DNA of 37,662 nt from an uncultured Microbacterium sp. (GTDB taxonomy: Bacteria; Actinomycetota; Actinomycetes; Actinomycetales; Microbacteriaceae). Location: assembly GCF_913776565.1 (NCBI RefSeq), contig NZ_CAJYPF010000031.1, forward strand, positions 1 through 37,662, written 5' to 3'. How positions within the stretch are numbered: position 1 is the first letter of the stretch; the number at the start of each line of letters is the position of its first letter. The position numbers were made by a program, and so were the translations under genes. The notes under the pieces are model-generated. The model was not told the DNA's origin, searched no databases, and saw only the letters and a list, made by a program, of their open reading frames with translations. Below are positions 1-10,395 of the stretch, piece after piece.

Positions 1-55
1 TCGCGCCCCCGGACTCACCCGGCGGGGGTCGACCCGGGCCGGCGCGCGGGAGAGA

Positions 56-1285
56 ATGGGTCGAGTGACGTCCCCCGATCCCGAGCTCTCGCCCCGCCGC
101 GCCGCGCGCGCCGAGGCCGAGCGTCTCGCGACGGCGGCGCTCTCGCTGCCGGCCGCGACGTCGTCGCCCGCGGAGGGGGCGCCCGTCGAGCCGGTGACAC
201 GTCGGCAACTGCGCGCGGCGGCGACCGGCGCGATCGCGATGCAGCCCGGTGCCGCCCCCGCCCGGGCTGATGCGTCCGCGCCGGTGGGAGGGCGCTCCGA
301 GCGCTCCGGGCCCCTCTCGAGCGTGCGTGCGGCGCTCGCGGCTCTTCCGGCGCGGCGCCGTCGCCGCCTCGCGATCACCGCGGGGTGCGCGGTCGCTGCG
401 GTCGGCGGACTGCTGCTCATCATCGGCGCAGTGGCCGGATCCGGAGCGGATGCCACGGCATCCGCCACCGTCGACGATGCCGCTCTGACGGCCGCCGCCG
501 CGGGTCCGCCCGCCGTGCCCGACGCGGGGCTGCCCGTGCCCGAGGTGTCGGCCGTCGCCGCCACGGCCACCCCGTGCGACGACCCCGCGTTCACTGCGGC
601 TCTGGCGGCCGGAGATGACACCGCGGCCATCGCGGCCGCCGGTGGCGGGAGCGCCTTCCGCGCGGCAGTGGCATCCGGGATCGCGCCGTGCGTCTCGCTG
701 AGCGACCCCGACCGCGAGTGGGTCGTGGTGAACAAGCAGCGCCCGCTCGATCCGATCGACTACCGTGCGGGCGACCTGATCATGCCGCAGAACGTGCGCG
801 CCCTGGAGGACTCGGCCCTGCGCGCCGCGGCGGCGAACGCCCTGACCGCGATGGTGAAGGCGGCATCCGATGCGGGGGCGGGTGAGATCGGCTACCTCAG
901 CGCGTTCCGGTCCTATTCCACGCAGCAGTCCACCTACGCCGGTCGCGTCGCGGTGGGCGGGGTGGCCGAGGCCGACCGCGAGAGCGCCCGCGCCGGGTAC
1001 AGCGAGCATCAGTCGGGTCTGGCCGTCGACATCGTGCCCTGCACCGGCTCGTGCGGCACCCTCGACGACGTCGCCGCCTCGCCCCAGGGCGCGTGGGTGC
1101 GCGAGCACGCGTGGGAGTTCGGCTTCATCACGCGCTACGCCGAGGGGCGTGAGAGCGTCAGCGGCTACGAACCCGAGGCCTGGCACCAGCGCTACATCGG
1201 TCCCGAACTGGCGCGCGCGTACCACGAGGGCGGCTACACGACCCTCGAGGAGTTCTTCGGCCTTCCGGCGGCCCCGACGTACTGA
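56..1285 (+). CDS. D-alanyl-D-alanine carboxypeptidase family protein (VanY-like, M15), single N-terminal TM anchor
   Basis: 409-aa ORF; TM segment LAITAGCAVAAVGGLLLIIGAVAG; C-terminal M15/VanY motifs SAFRSYSTQQ, SARAGYSEHQSGLAVDI, EAWHQRYIG. Confidence 0.88.
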   Translation: MGRVTSPDPELSPRRAARAEAERLATAALSLPAATSSPAEGAPVEPVTRRQLRAAATGAIAMQPGAAPARADASAPVGGRSERSGPLSSVRAALAALPARRRRRLAITAGCAVAAVGGLLLIIGAVAGSGADATASATVDDAALTAAAAGPPAVPDAGLPVPEVSAVAATATPCDDPAFTAALAAGDDTAAIAAAGGGSAFRAAVASGIAPCVSLSDPDREWVVVNKQRPLDPIDYRAGDLIMPQNVRALEDSALRAAAANALTAMVKAASDAGAGEIGYLSAFRSYSTQQSTYAGRVAVGGVAEADRESARAGYSEHQSGLAVDIVPCTGSCGTLDDVAASPQGAWVREHAWEFGFITRYAEGRESVSGYEPEAWHQRYIGPELARAYHEGGYTTLEEFFGLPAAPTY

Positions 1286-1356
1286 GCGGCGCGCTCGACG
1301 GCCCGGGCGCCGAGGCGCTAGATTCGAGTCCCTCCTCCGCCCGAACGGAAGATCCC

Positions 1357-3150
1357 GTGACCGGACTGTCCCGCCGCCAGTTCCTCCACGTCGCCGCTGC
1401 CGCCGCCGCCGCGACGGGGATCGGACTCGACGCGCTCTCGGCCGCATCCGCGCGCGCCGCCGCCGCGCCCGCGGCGCTCGCCGCCGGCATCCCCACCACC
1501 CTGCAGCAGACCATCCGCCAGGGGAGCCTCGTGTCAGGGCGCTACCGCGCGCTGACGACCGGACCGGGCGAGCCGTACCTGCCCCGCACCGACGTGCTCC
1601 GTCGGGCGCCGTCGGCCGCCCGCACCACAGCCCGACGGTCGCTGCTGTACCTCGGCCACCTGTCCGACCTGCACGTCATCGAGGCGCAGTCGCCCGGCCG
1701 CATCGAACCCATGATCGTGCAGGACCACTCGGCGTGGGGCTCGGCCTTCCACCCGCAGGACCCGCTCAGCCCGCACGCGACGGCGGCGATGGTGCAGGCG
1801 TTCTCGGACGCGCGCTACAGCCCGCTGACCGGAGCCCCGATGAGCGCGGCGATCGTCACGGGCGACAGCGCCGACATGCACTCCCACCTCGAGCTGCGCT
1901 GGTACATCGACCTGATGGACGGCCTCGCCGTCGACCCGGCCACCGGCGGCCCCGAGTGGCAGGGCGTGCAGGCGTGGAGCGAGGCGACGTGGGCGTACCG
2001 CCCCGGCGATCCGCGCGGCGGCGCGTTCGGAGACTACGGTTTCCCGCGTCTGCCCGACCTGCTTTCGCAGGCGATCGCCGCGAAGGTCGAGTCGGTGGGC
2101 CTGCCCGCCCCCTGGTACGCGGTCTACGGCAATCACGACACGCTGCTGCTCGGCACGTTCGACATCAGCCCGCAGCTGCGCGCCCTCGCCGTCGGTGGTC
2201 GGAAATCGTACTCCCTGGATGCCACGGCCGGCACCGCTCTGGAGGGGTGGGCGTCGAGCACGAGCGTGCTGTCTCAGGCTCTCGCGGCGCTGGGGCTGGC
2301 ATCCGGTGATCCGGGGTTCAAGAAGGTGCCGGCGAACGGGGAACGCTACCTGTTCGAGCAGCGCGAGTTCATGGCCGAGCACTTCCGCACCCAGCCGACC
2401 CCGGGGCCGATCGGTCACGGCTTCACCGCGCAGAACCTCGCGTCGGGTGAGACGTGGTGGCAGGCCGACCTGAGCCCCCGCGTCCGCGCGTTCGGGCTCG
2501 ACACCTGCAACGCCGTCGCCGGTCCCGATGGCGCGGTGCCCGAGTCGCAGATGCGGTGGCTGCGGGCGCAGCTCGAGATCGCCCAGCGGGATCAGGTGCT
2601 CGCGCTCATCTTCAGCCACCACAACAGCCTCACCCTCGAGAACCGCGCGACACGACCGGGGGCCGACGAGAAGCTCTACGGGGCCGAGGACTTCATCGCG
2701 CTGCTGCAGGAGTTCCCGATCGTCGTCGGCTGGCTCAACGGCCACACGCACCTCAACCAGATCCTGGCCCACCCCACCGACACCGGCGGGTTCTGGGAGA
2801 TCACGACCGCCTCGTGCATCGATTTCCCGCAGCAGCAGCAGGTCGTCGAGATCGTCGACAACCGCGACGGCACGCTGTCGCTGTTCACGACGGTGCTGGA
2901 TCATTCGTCGCCGGCGGTGCCCGGCTCGTCGGGCTCGATTGCCGACCTCGCCAGCCGCAGTCGCGAACTCGCCGCGAACGACTGGGCTGAGACGCCCCTG
3001 ATGCGCCGCGGCTCGCCGTTGGACCGCAACACCGAACTGCTGCTGCCCGCACCCTTCGACCTGTCGGTCATCTCGGACGCGCAACTCGAGGCGCAGCACG
3101 TCACCGAGCGGGCGCGGCTGCTCGCCTACGAGAGGGAGCGCGGGCTGTGA
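1357..3150 (+). CDS. Tat-exported metallophosphoesterase (TIGR03767-like)
   Basis: GTG start; twin-Arg signal LSRRQFLHVAAAAAAATG; phosphoesterase motifs GHLSDLHV, GDSAD, YGNHD, FSHHN, NGHTH. Confidence 0.85.
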   Translation: MTGLSRRQFLHVAAAAAAATGIGLDALSAASARAAAAPAALAAGIPTTLQQTIRQGSLVSGRYRALTTGPGEPYLPRTDVLRRAPSAARTTARRSLLYLGHLSDLHVIEAQSPGRIEPMIVQDHSAWGSAFHPQDPLSPHATAAMVQAFSDARYSPLTGAPMSAAIVTGDSADMHSHLELRWYIDLMDGLAVDPATGGPEWQGVQAWSEATWAYRPGDPRGGAFGDYGFPRLPDLLSQAIAAKVESVGLPAPWYAVYGNHDTLLLGTFDISPQLRALAVGGRKSYSLDATAGTALEGWASSTSVLSQALAALGLASGDPGFKKVPANGERYLFEQREFMAEHFRTQPTPGPIGHGFTAQNLASGETWWQADLSPRVRAFGLDTCNAVAGPDGAVPESQMRWLRAQLEIAQRDQVLALIFSHHNSLTLENRATRPGADEKLYGAEDFIALLQEFPIVVGWLNGHTHLNQILAHPTDTGGFWEITTASCIDFPQQQQVVEIVDNRDGTLSLFTTVLDHSSPAVPGSSGSIADLASRSRELAANDWAETPLMRRGSPLDRNTELLLPAPFDLSVISDAQLEAQHVTERARLLAYERERGL

Positions 3151-3494
3151 GGCGCGTGCTGTCGGTCGTGCCGCTCCTGGCGGTCGCCGCTCTCGCGGGG
3201 TGCTCGCAGATCGCCGCGATCGCCCCCGTCGGCGGCAACCACCTGACCGAGGTGCGTTTCGCCACGATCGATGTGCTGCAGGAGCAGGGGATCGCCCTGC
3301 GCGACGTGCCCACCTGCTCGCGCGGTGACGACGGCTCGGTCGCGTGCGCGGGGACGACGAGCGCGGGGGACGACGTCGCGGCGTCGTCGCCCGGGTCCGA
3401 CCCCGACCGCATCACGGTGACCGTGTCGTCGCGGGTGATCTTCGACGGCAGCGTCCGCGAGGTCATCGACCGCGCTGCCGGAGTCACGCCGTGA
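3147..3494 (+). CDS. small putative lipoprotein
   Basis: GTG start overlapping the upstream stop; signal peptide with lipobox LAGC (MRRVLSVVPLLAVAALAGCSQ). Confidence 0.65.
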   Translation: MRRVLSVVPLLAVAALAGCSQIAAIAPVGGNHLTEVRFATIDVLQEQGIALRDVPTCSRGDDGSVACAGTTSAGDDVAASSPGSDPDRITVTVSSRVIFDGSVREVIDRAAGVTP

Positions 3495-4045
3495 AGCGCG
3501 TCGCCGCGATAGCCGGCGTGGTGCTCGTGCACGCCCTCGTGCAGGCGGCCTGCGTGCTGCCCGGCGCCACGCCCGCGGTCGGCGGGGGCTTTCTCGGCCT
3601 GCTGGCCGTCTCGACGGTCGTGCTCATCGCGGCGGCGACTGCGACGCTCGTCCTGGTCGGAGCGCCGGGGGTCAGGCGTCCCCGGGTCGTCCGCGCCCTC
3701 GCCGCGGTGATCGTCGCCCTGGTGGTCGTCGCGGCGCTGACGGTCCTGTCGCCTCTCGCCGGGGCGGTCGGCCTGCTCGTCGCGGTCGTCGTCTCCTCTT
3801 CGACGGGGAACGCGGATGCCGGTGCCCTCGACGGTCCGCGGAGCTTCCGGTGGCATCCGGTCCGGGCCGTCCTGCTGCTCGCGGCGACCGCGCTGGCGAT
3901 CGTGGTGATGGTGATCGCGGCGCTCGTGTTCGGTCTGTTCGTCACGGGGGCGTTCGGAGCCTTCCTGACGTGGATCGCGGCGGGCGTGCTCACCGCGCTG
4001 ACCGCGCGCGGATGGGCGCGGCTGGCCGTGCGGACGCACGGCTGA
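3491..4045 (+). CDS. multi-pass membrane protein, unknown function
   Basis: GTG start overlapping the previous stop; several hydrophobic segments; the listed ORF start at 3344 overlaps the lipoprotein gene and is unlikely. Confidence 0.6.
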   Translation: MKRVAAIAGVVLVHALVQAACVLPGATPAVGGGFLGLLAVSTVVLIAAATATLVLVGAPGVRRPRVVRALAAVIVALVVVAALTVLSPLAGAVGLLVAVVVSSSTGNADAGALDGPRSFRWHPVRAVLLLAATALAIVVMVIAALVFGLFVTGAFGAFLTWIAAGVLTALTARGWARLAVRTHG

Positions 4046-4091
4046 AGCGACCGGCGGCCGATCCCGCGCCAGACCGAGTTCAAGAAATGCG

Positions 4092-4120
4092 TTTGCGATG
4101 AATTCGCCCTGAGCTATGTT
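4092..4120 (+). promoter_or_regulatory. possible sigma70-type promoter for the S8 protease
   Basis: TTTGCG (4092-4097), 17-nt spacer, TATGTT (4115-4120), in a locally AT-richer stretch. Confidence 0.3.
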
Positions 4121-4184
4121 TGACCAACGCGCGCCACCGATGTCGCGCAGATCGCTCAATTCATCCCCCCGTTTGGAGCGCACC

Positions 4185-7100
4185 ATGGGTCGAACCCTGC
4201 GTTCGGTCGCGGCCATTTCCCTGGCCGGACTGTTCACCGTCGCCGGCGGCACCGCCGTCCAGGCTGCCGAAGTGGGCGAGGGGGTGACCCCACCCACACC
4301 CATCGAATCCGCCACCGGGCGCTACATCGTCGTGCTCGACGAGGCGCCCGTCGCCACCTACGGCGGTGGCGAAGCGGGCCTCGAGGCCACGAAGTCCGAG
4401 GACGCCAACCTCGACACGGGCACCCCCGAGGCGCGGCGCTACTCGGCCTTCCTCGAGCAGCGCCAACAGGACGTCGCCGACGAGGCCGGCGTGCAGCCGG
4501 ACTACTCGTACACGATCGCCGTCAACGGCTTCAGCGCCACGATGGACCCCAACCAGGCCGCCAAGCTCGCCGCCACCAAGGGCGTCCAGAAGGTCGTCCC
4601 CGACGAGATCCGCCACCCCGCCGCCGTCCCCTCGACCGAGTTCCTCGGCCTGTCGGGCGACAACGGCGTGTGGCAGCAGGTCGGCGGGATCGACGCCGCC
4701 GGTGAGGGCGTCGTCGTCGGCGTCGTCGACACCGGCATCGCGCCCGAGAACCCCGCCTTCGCGGGCGAGCAGCTGGGCACCACCCCCGGCGACGAGCCCT
4801 ACCTCGACGGCAACGACGTCGTGTACCGCAAGGGCGACGGCACCGACTTCCGCTCGCCGCGCGTCGCCGAGGGCAACGGCTGGTCGCTGTCGGACTACTC
4901 CACCAAGCTCATCGGCGCCCGCTACTTCGGCGAGGGCGCGGCGGCCACCGGCTTCACCTTCGAGGCGGACTACCTCTCGCCCCGCGACGGCGACGCCCAC
5001 GGTTCGCACACCGCGAGCACCGCGGCCGGCAACAACGGCGTCGAAGCCGACGTCGAGGGCATCGACTTCGGCGCGATCTCGGGTGTCGCCCCCGCCGCCA
5101 AGGTCTCGGCGTACAAGGCGTGCTGGGCCGGCCCCGACCCCCTCGTGACCACCGACGACGTGTGCGCGCTCAGCGACCTGCTCGGTGCGGTCAACGCCGC
5201 GGTTGATGACGGCGTCGACGTCATCAACTACTCCATCGGCGGCGGCGCCGCCACGAGCACCCTCGCGATCGAGGACCAGGCGTTCTTCAACGCCGCCGCC
5301 GCGGGCGTGTTCATCGCGGTGTCGGCCGGAAACTCCGGCCCCGGCGCCTCCACGGCCGACCACGCGTCGCCCTGGTACACCACGGTCGCCGCCTCGACGA
5401 TCCCGACCTACGAGGGCACGGTGAAGCTGCCCGACGGGTTCCAGGCCGCCGGCGCCTCGGTCTCGGTGCCCGCGGGCCAGGAGGTCACGGCCCCGGTCGT
5501 GTACGCGGGCGACATCGCGGCATCCGGGACCGATCCCGCGAATGCGGCGCTGTGCCTGCTCGGCTCGCTCGACCCGACGCAGGTCGCCGGCAAGATCGTC
5601 GTGTGCGACCGCGGCCAGAACGCCCGCGTCGAGAAGTCGCAGGCCGTCAAGGACGCCGGGGGCGTGGGCATGATCCTCGTCAACGTCACGCCCGCCTCGG
5701 TCGACAACGACTTCCACTCGGTGCCGACGGTGCACATCGACGCGCGCTACCGCGACGCCCTGCTCGCCTACGTGCGCGGGACCGCGGATGCCACGGCCAC
5801 CCTCGTGGGCGAGAACGTCACGGGTGAGACCACCCCGACGCCGCAGGTCGCCGGCTTCTCGAGCCGCGGACCGATGCTCGCCGACGGCAGTGACATCCTC
5901 AAGCCCGACGTGTCGGCGCCCGGAGTCGCGATCCTCGCGGCCGCGGCCAACGCCCCGGGCGCCACGCCGACGTTCGAGTTCCTCTCGGGCACGTCGATGT
6001 CGTCGCCGCACGTCGCCGGTCTCGCCGCGCTGTACCTGGGCGAGCGGCCCCTGGCCACCCCGGCCGAGGTCAAGTCGGCGATGATGACCACCGCGTACGA
6101 CACCGTCGACGTCGAGGGGGCTCCCGCGCAGGATCCCTTCGCTCAGGGCGCCGGTCACGTCGACCCGACGAAGTACTTCGACCCGGGGCTGCTCTACCTG
6201 AACGAGCCCGCCGACTGGGCGGCCTTCCTGCAGGGCAAGGGCCTCGAGGACTTCGGTGTCGAGCCCATCGACGGCAGCGACCTCAACCTCGCGTCGATCT
6301 CGATCGGTTCGCTCGCCAAGCCCCAGACCGTCACCCGCACCGTGACGTCGACGCAGGCGGGGACGTTCACGGCATCCGTCGACGTTCCCGGAGTGGATGC
6401 CGTCGTCGAACCGTCCACGCTCGAGTTCGGCGCCGCGGGTGAGACGAAGTCCTTCACCGTCACCTTCTCTCGCACGACCGCTCCGGCCGAGCAGTGGACG
6501 ACGGGCTTCCTCACCTGGACGAGCGGCGACACGCAGGTGCGCTCGCCCATCGCGCTGCGCCCGGCGACCGCCGAGGCTCCGGCCGAGGTGTCGGGCACGG
6601 GCCTGTCCGGGTCGACGAGCGTCGAGGTGCTCCCGGGCGTGGGTGGCGAACTGCCGCTGACGCTCTCGGGCCTGGCCGCGCAGACGCTGCTGACCGACCC
6701 CGCCAACCCGGTCGACGGTCACTCCGGTGACCAGGACTCGGGCGACGCCGACGGTTACGTGCGGTGGACGGTCGACGTGCCCGAGGGGACGACCCTCTCG
6801 CGCTTCACGCTCGACTCGTCCGACGACACCGGCAGCGACCTCGACCTGTTCGTGTCGCGCGTCGTCAGCCCCGACGATCTGCGGTACTACGAGCGCTTCA
6901 CCTCGGCGACGGCCTCGGCCGACGAGCAGGTGTCGCTGCCGAACCCGACCCCGGGCACGTACCTGATCGAGGCGAACCTGTACTCCTTCACCGGACCGTT
7001 CACGTGGGACATGACCACGGTCAACGTCACGCCCGGTGGCGAGGGCCAGCTGACGGCGACGCCCAACCCGCTGCCCGTCGAGCAGGGCGTGTCGACTTCG

Positions 7101-7757
7101 TACGAGTTGTCGTGGCAGGGACTCGCCGCGAACACGCGCTACCTCGGCGTCGTCCAGTACGGCGACTCCGACGTGCAGACGGTGCTCACCGTCGACTCGG
7201 GCGAGGCGGCTCCGGTCGTCGTCGAGGCGCCGACGGTGTCGGGCACGGCCAAGGTCGGGCGCACGCTCACCGCCACTCCCGGCACCTGGGACCCGGCCGA
7301 CGTCACGACCGCGTACCAGTGGTTGCGCGACGGCCAGCCGATCGACGGCGCCACCGGCGCGACGTACCGCGTGCAGCGCGCCGACCAGGGCACCACCCTG
7401 AGCGTCCGCGTCACCGCGACCGACCCGGCCACCGGGCTGACCGGCACGGCCGACAGCAACGGCGCCCCCGTCGTCGTCTCGTCGCGCATCTCGGTGACTC
7501 CGAGCCCGCGCGTCGGCACGGCCGGTGAGCCGTTCGTCCTCACGGTGACGGTCAAGCCCGCCGCGGGCCCCGCGGCCCAGGGCGACGTCACCGTCACGGT
7601 CGGCGGCAAGGATTACGTCGCCACCCTGCAGAACGGTTCGGCCACGCTCACCGTCGACCCGCAGACCCGCGGGCTGCAGCGGGTGACGGCGGTCTACGCC
7701 GGCAGCGCGACGGTCGAGGGCTCGCGCACGAGTACCTCGATCTACGTCAAGCGATGA
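4185..7757 (+). CDS. secreted subtilisin-like S8 serine protease with PA insertion and C-terminal beta-sandwich/Ig-like domains
   Basis: ATG preceded by GGAG; signal peptide MGRTLRSVAAISLAGLFTVAGGTAVQA; I9-like propeptide YIVVLDEAPVATY; catalytic motifs VVDTGI, AHGSHTAS, SGTSMSSPHVAG; PA-like region GKIVVCDRGQNARVEKSQAVKDAGGVGMI. Confidence 0.92.
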   Translation: MGRTLRSVAAISLAGLFTVAGGTAVQAAEVGEGVTPPTPIESATGRYIVVLDEAPVATYGGGEAGLEATKSEDANLDTGTPEARRYSAFLEQRQQDVADEAGVQPDYSYTIAVNGFSATMDPNQAAKLAATKGVQKVVPDEIRHPAAVPSTEFLGLSGDNGVWQQVGGIDAAGEGVVVGVVDTGIAPENPAFAGEQLGTTPGDEPYLDGNDVVYRKGDGTDFRSPRVAEGNGWSLSDYSTKLIGARYFGEGAAATGFTFEADYLSPRDGDAHGSHTASTAAGNNGVEADVEGIDFGAISGVAPAAKVSAYKACWAGPDPLVTTDDVCALSDLLGAVNAAVDDGVDVINYSIGGGAATSTLAIEDQAFFNAAAAGVFIAVSAGNSGPGASTADHASPWYTTVAASTIPTYEGTVKLPDGFQAAGASVSVPAGQEVTAPVVYAGDIAASGTDPANAALCLLGSLDPTQVAGKIVVCDRGQNARVEKSQAVKDAGGVGMILVNVTPASVDNDFHSVPTVHIDARYRDALLAYVRGTADATATLVGENVTGETTPTPQVAGFSSRGPMLADGSDILKPDVSAPGVAILAAAANAPGATPTFEFLSGTSMSSPHVAGLAALYLGERPLATPAEVKSAMMTTAYDTVDVEGAPAQDPFAQGAGHVDPTKYFDPGLLYLNEPADWAAFLQGKGLEDFGVEPIDGSDLNLASISIGSLAKPQTVTRTVTSTQAGTFTASVDVPGVDAVVEPSTLEFGAAGETKSFTVTFSRTTAPAEQWTTGFLTWTSGDTQVRSPIALRPATAEAPAEVSGTGLSGSTSVEVLPGVGGELPLTLSGLAAQTLLTDPANPVDGHSGDQDSGDADGYVRWTVDVPEGTTLSRFTLDSSDDTGSDLDLFVSRVVSPDDLRYYERFTSATASADEQVSLPNPTPGTYLIEANLYSFTGPFTWDMTTVNVTPGGEGQLTATPNPLPVEQGVSTSYELSWQGLAANTRYLGVVQYGDSDVQTVLTVDSGEAAPVVVEAPTVSGTAKVGRTLTATPGTWDPADVTTAYQWLRDGQPIDGATGATYRVQRADQGTTLSVRVTATDPATGLTGTADSNGAPVVVSSRISVTPSPRVGTAGEPFVLTVTVKPAAGPAAQGDVTVTVGGKDYVATLQNGSATLTVDPQTRGLQRVTAVYAGSATVEGSRTSTSIYVKR

Positions 7758-7810
7758 TCATCACGGCCACGCGGCGTCCGGGCTCCGGCTCGGGCGCCGC
7801 GTCGTCGTGG

Positions 7811-8830
7811 CTAGCGCCTCTTGCGCGGGGTCAGTCGCACGCCCGGCAGGGGAGGCGCGGGGATGCGCTCGGGGCCGTGGTCGATCACCGTCCCGAACCT
7901 CTCGCTCCGCGCCTCCCACGCCTCGCGCGCCTCGACGATCTCGTCGTGCGAGCGGCCGACGAAGTTCCACCACATCACGATGTCCGCCTCGAACGGTTCG
8001 CCGCCCAGCAGGAACACCCGGGCGCCCTCGTCGCTGCGCAGCTCGAGGTGGTCGCGTCCCTTGCCCACGTACACCAGGCGGGTGTGATCGACGGATGCCG
8101 TCGGCCCGGGTGCGGGCGTCGGGGCCAGGCGCCTCGCGGCGTCGGCGTCGACGGCATCCACCCCCGTCTCGACCAGCGCGACACCGGTCATGCCGTAGAC
8201 GGCATATTCCCACTCGGGATGCAGGGGGACCTGCACGACGGCGCCCGCCGGCAGGCGCAGCTCGGCGCCGACGAGGGGGGTGTGCACGGTCGCGGGAGAG
8301 GTCACGCCGCCCAGGTCACCCATGACCACGACCGCGTCGGCCCCGTCGCCCAGGTCGAGGACGGGCAGATTCTCGTGGCGTTCGAAGGCGGGGCCGCCGT
8401 GTCGTCGGTCCTCGGGCAGGGCCACCCACAGCTGCAGGGCGTCCAGGGGGATCGGTCCATCGCCGACCGAGTACTCGGAATGGGCGATGCCCGCACCGCT
8501 CGTCATCAGGTTCAGGGCGCCGGGGCGGACGACGATGTCGCTGCCCACGGCATCCCGATGCCGGACCTCGCCGACGATCGGCCACGTCACCGTCTGCAGA
8601 CCGATGTGCGGGTGCGGTTCGACGCGCATCAGGGTGTTCTGCGGGCCGAAGCGGTCGAGGAAGCACCATGCGCCGACCATCGGCAGCGAGCGGTGGGGGA
8701 GCGTCCGGTGCACCTCCATGCCGCGCACCCCGCCGAGCGGCACCTCGCGGGCGGCGACGACGAGCGCGCGCGGGCCGTCGCAGTCGACGGGACCCTCGGA
8801 TGCCGGCGGCGCGACGTCGAGGCGGGTCAC
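7811..8830 (-). CDS. pirin family protein
   Basis: Cupin motifs LPMVGAWCFLDRFGP, VEPHPHIGLQTVTW, GIAHSEYS; GTG start at 8830 overlaps the upstream gene stop. Confidence 0.88.
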   Translation of the reverse strand: MTRLDVAPPASEGPVDCDGPRALVVAAREVPLGGVRGMEVHRTLPHRSLPMVGAWCFLDRFGPQNTLMRVEPHPHIGLQTVTWPIVGEVRHRDAVGSDIVVRPGALNLMTSGAGIAHSEYSVGDGPIPLDALQLWVALPEDRRHGGPAFERHENLPVLDLGDGADAVVVMGDLGGVTSPATVHTPLVGAELRLPAGAVVQVPLHPEWEYAVYGMTGVALVETGVDAVDADAARRLAPTPAPGPTASVDHTRLVYVGKGRDHLELRSDEGARVFLLGGEPFEADIVMWWNFVGRSHDEIVEAREAWEARSERFGTVIDHGPERIPAPPLPGVRLTPRKRR

Positions 8831-9138
8831 GACGTCGCGTCGGCGTCCTGGGGCCACTCGACCGAGAGGCCCTCGACGTCGTGCTCGCCGAGATAGTGCG
8901 CCACGAAGGGGCACGAGGGAATCACGGGGTCGCCCCGTCGCGCGAGGTCGGACAGCGCCTCGCTCGCCAGGCGCGAGCCGAGGCCCTTGCCCTTGTACGA
9001 GGGGTCGATCTCGGTGTGAGGGAGCTCAACGCGGTCGCCCGCGGACTCGAACTCGAGGAATCCGCCGAGCTCATCGCCCACGTGGATCTCGTATCGGCCC
9101 GCGTCGTCGTTGCGGGTCACGGTCAGGTCGTCGGCCAT
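8827..9138 (-). CDS. small GNAT-type N-acetyltransferase (PF14542-like)
   Basis: 103 aa; FLEFESAGDRVELPHTEIDPSYKGKGLGSRLASEAL and PSCPFVAHYL. Confidence 0.8.
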   Translation of the reverse strand: MADDLTVTRNDDAGRYEIHVGDELGGFLEFESAGDRVELPHTEIDPSYKGKGLGSRLASEALSDLARRGDPVIPSCPFVAHYLGEHDVEGLSVEWPQDADATS

Positions 9139-9246
9139 GGGGGTCTCCTGTCGTCGGTGATCACAGCAACGTATGCGCTGGCATGGATGTTCCGCGACGG
9201 GTGGACAGGAGGGCGCTTCGTGCCCCGCGCTCGCGTCAGACGACTC

Positions 9247-9603
9247 TCAGGCGACGGTGGACAGGAGCTGGAGGAGCTGCTCGCCGGTCCTCGTCAGCGA
9301 GCCGACCGCCGACGAGATGACGGCGGCGGCGATCACGAGGAAGGGGGGCAGTTCGCGCCATCGGCGCTCCACGGCCGTCATGGTGACGACGGCGATCGCG
9401 GTGAGCATGGCGATCGTCTGTCCGGCGACCAGGGCGAAAGCCTGGCGGACCGCCGACTCCTCGGTCACCGTGTGGTAGCTGGTGAAGATCAGAGCCACGA
9501 CGAAAGGGATGAGAACCACGCCCGCGATCAGGATCAGCGCACGGCTGGGGCGGCGGCGAGGTCGTCGCGTGACGACCTGTTCGACCTGCTGGGCGGTGGA
9601 CAC
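9247..9603 (-). CDS. small multi-pass membrane protein, unknown function
   Basis: 118 aa with three hydrophobic segments. Confidence 0.6.
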   Translation of the reverse strand: MSTAQQVEQVVTRRPRRRPSRALILIAGVVLIPFVVALIFTSYHTVTEESAVRQAFALVAGQTIAMLTAIAVVTMTAVERRWRELPPFLVIAAAVISSAVGSLTRTGEQLLQLLSTVA

Positions 9604-9672
9604 TCTCCGACGGTAGCGCGCGGCGGCGTTCTCGACCAGAGCCGATGGTGCGGGGACCGACGTCCGTGACCG

Positions 9673-9840
9673 TCAGTCGGGTCCCGTTCGTGACCGTCCG
9701 ATCACTCGTTGCAGCTCGTCGAGGGAGTCGACCGTCACATCGGCGAACGCGGCCTCCGGCCGGCGGCTCTGAATGGCAGCCCACGGCCCGCGGGGGTCGC
9801 ATGCGACCAGACTTCCAGAGCGGTGGGGCCGCGGTCGCAT
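9673..9840 (-). pseudogene. possible C-terminal remnant of a HAD-like hydrolase gene
   Basis: Hand-translated 55-aa frame (below the ORF-track cutoff): MRPRPHRSGSLVACDPRGPWAAIQSRRPEAAFADVTVDSLDELQRVIGRSRTGPD; the tail resembles HAD C-termini but the upstream catalytic part is absent. Confidence 0.3.
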
Positions 9841-9872
9841 CCTCGGCTGCGCCCTCTCGCTACGCTGGCCGG

Positions 9873-10370
9873 ATGCCGCCGCCGCCCACCGCTCGACTTC
9901 GGTTCCGCGAGATGCGCGGCGACGACCTCGACGCGATGGCCGCTCTCCTCGGAGACCCCGCGGTGATGGCGTTCTACCCCGCGCCGAAGAGCCGCGAGGA
10001 CGCGGACCGATGGATCCACTGGAACGAGGCCAACTACGCCGATCACGGGTTCGGCCTCTGGATCATCGAGACGCACGGCGGTGCGTTCGTCGGCGACTGC
10101 GGACTCACCTGGCAGTGGGTGAACGGGGTGCGAAGGCTCGAGGTGGGCTACCACGTCGTCCCGCTCCACCAGGGCCGGGGGCTGGCGACCGAGGCCGCCG
10201 CCGCCTGTCGTGACTTCGCCCGCGACCACGCCATCAGTGACGAACTGGTCGCGATCACTCACCCCGACAATGTCGCCTCGCAGCGGGTCGCCGCGAACCT
10301 CGGCATGCGGCGCATCGCCGATGACCTCGGCGGCGGTGCGGTGCGTCACGTCTTCGGCATGCCGCTCTGA
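9873..10370 (+). CDS. GNAT family N-acetyltransferase (RimJ/RimL-like)
   Basis: LRFREMRGDDLDAMAALLGDPAVM, GYHVVPLHQGRGLATEAAAACRDFA, HPDNVASQRVAANLGM. Confidence 0.85.
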   Translation: MPPPPTARLRFREMRGDDLDAMAALLGDPAVMAFYPAPKSREDADRWIHWNEANYADHGFGLWIIETHGGAFVGDCGLTWQWVNGVRRLEVGYHVVPLHQGRGLATEAAAACRDFARDHAISDELVAITHPDNVASQRVAANLGMRRIADDLGGGAVRHVFGMPL

Positions 10371-10395
10371 CGGCCCCGCCCCGCCCGGCTCGCCC

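Noticed and set aside
4161-6722. 853-aa minus-strand ORF opposite the S8 protease
   Set aside because: Spurious antisense frame; + strand protease has all catalytic motifs and a signal peptide
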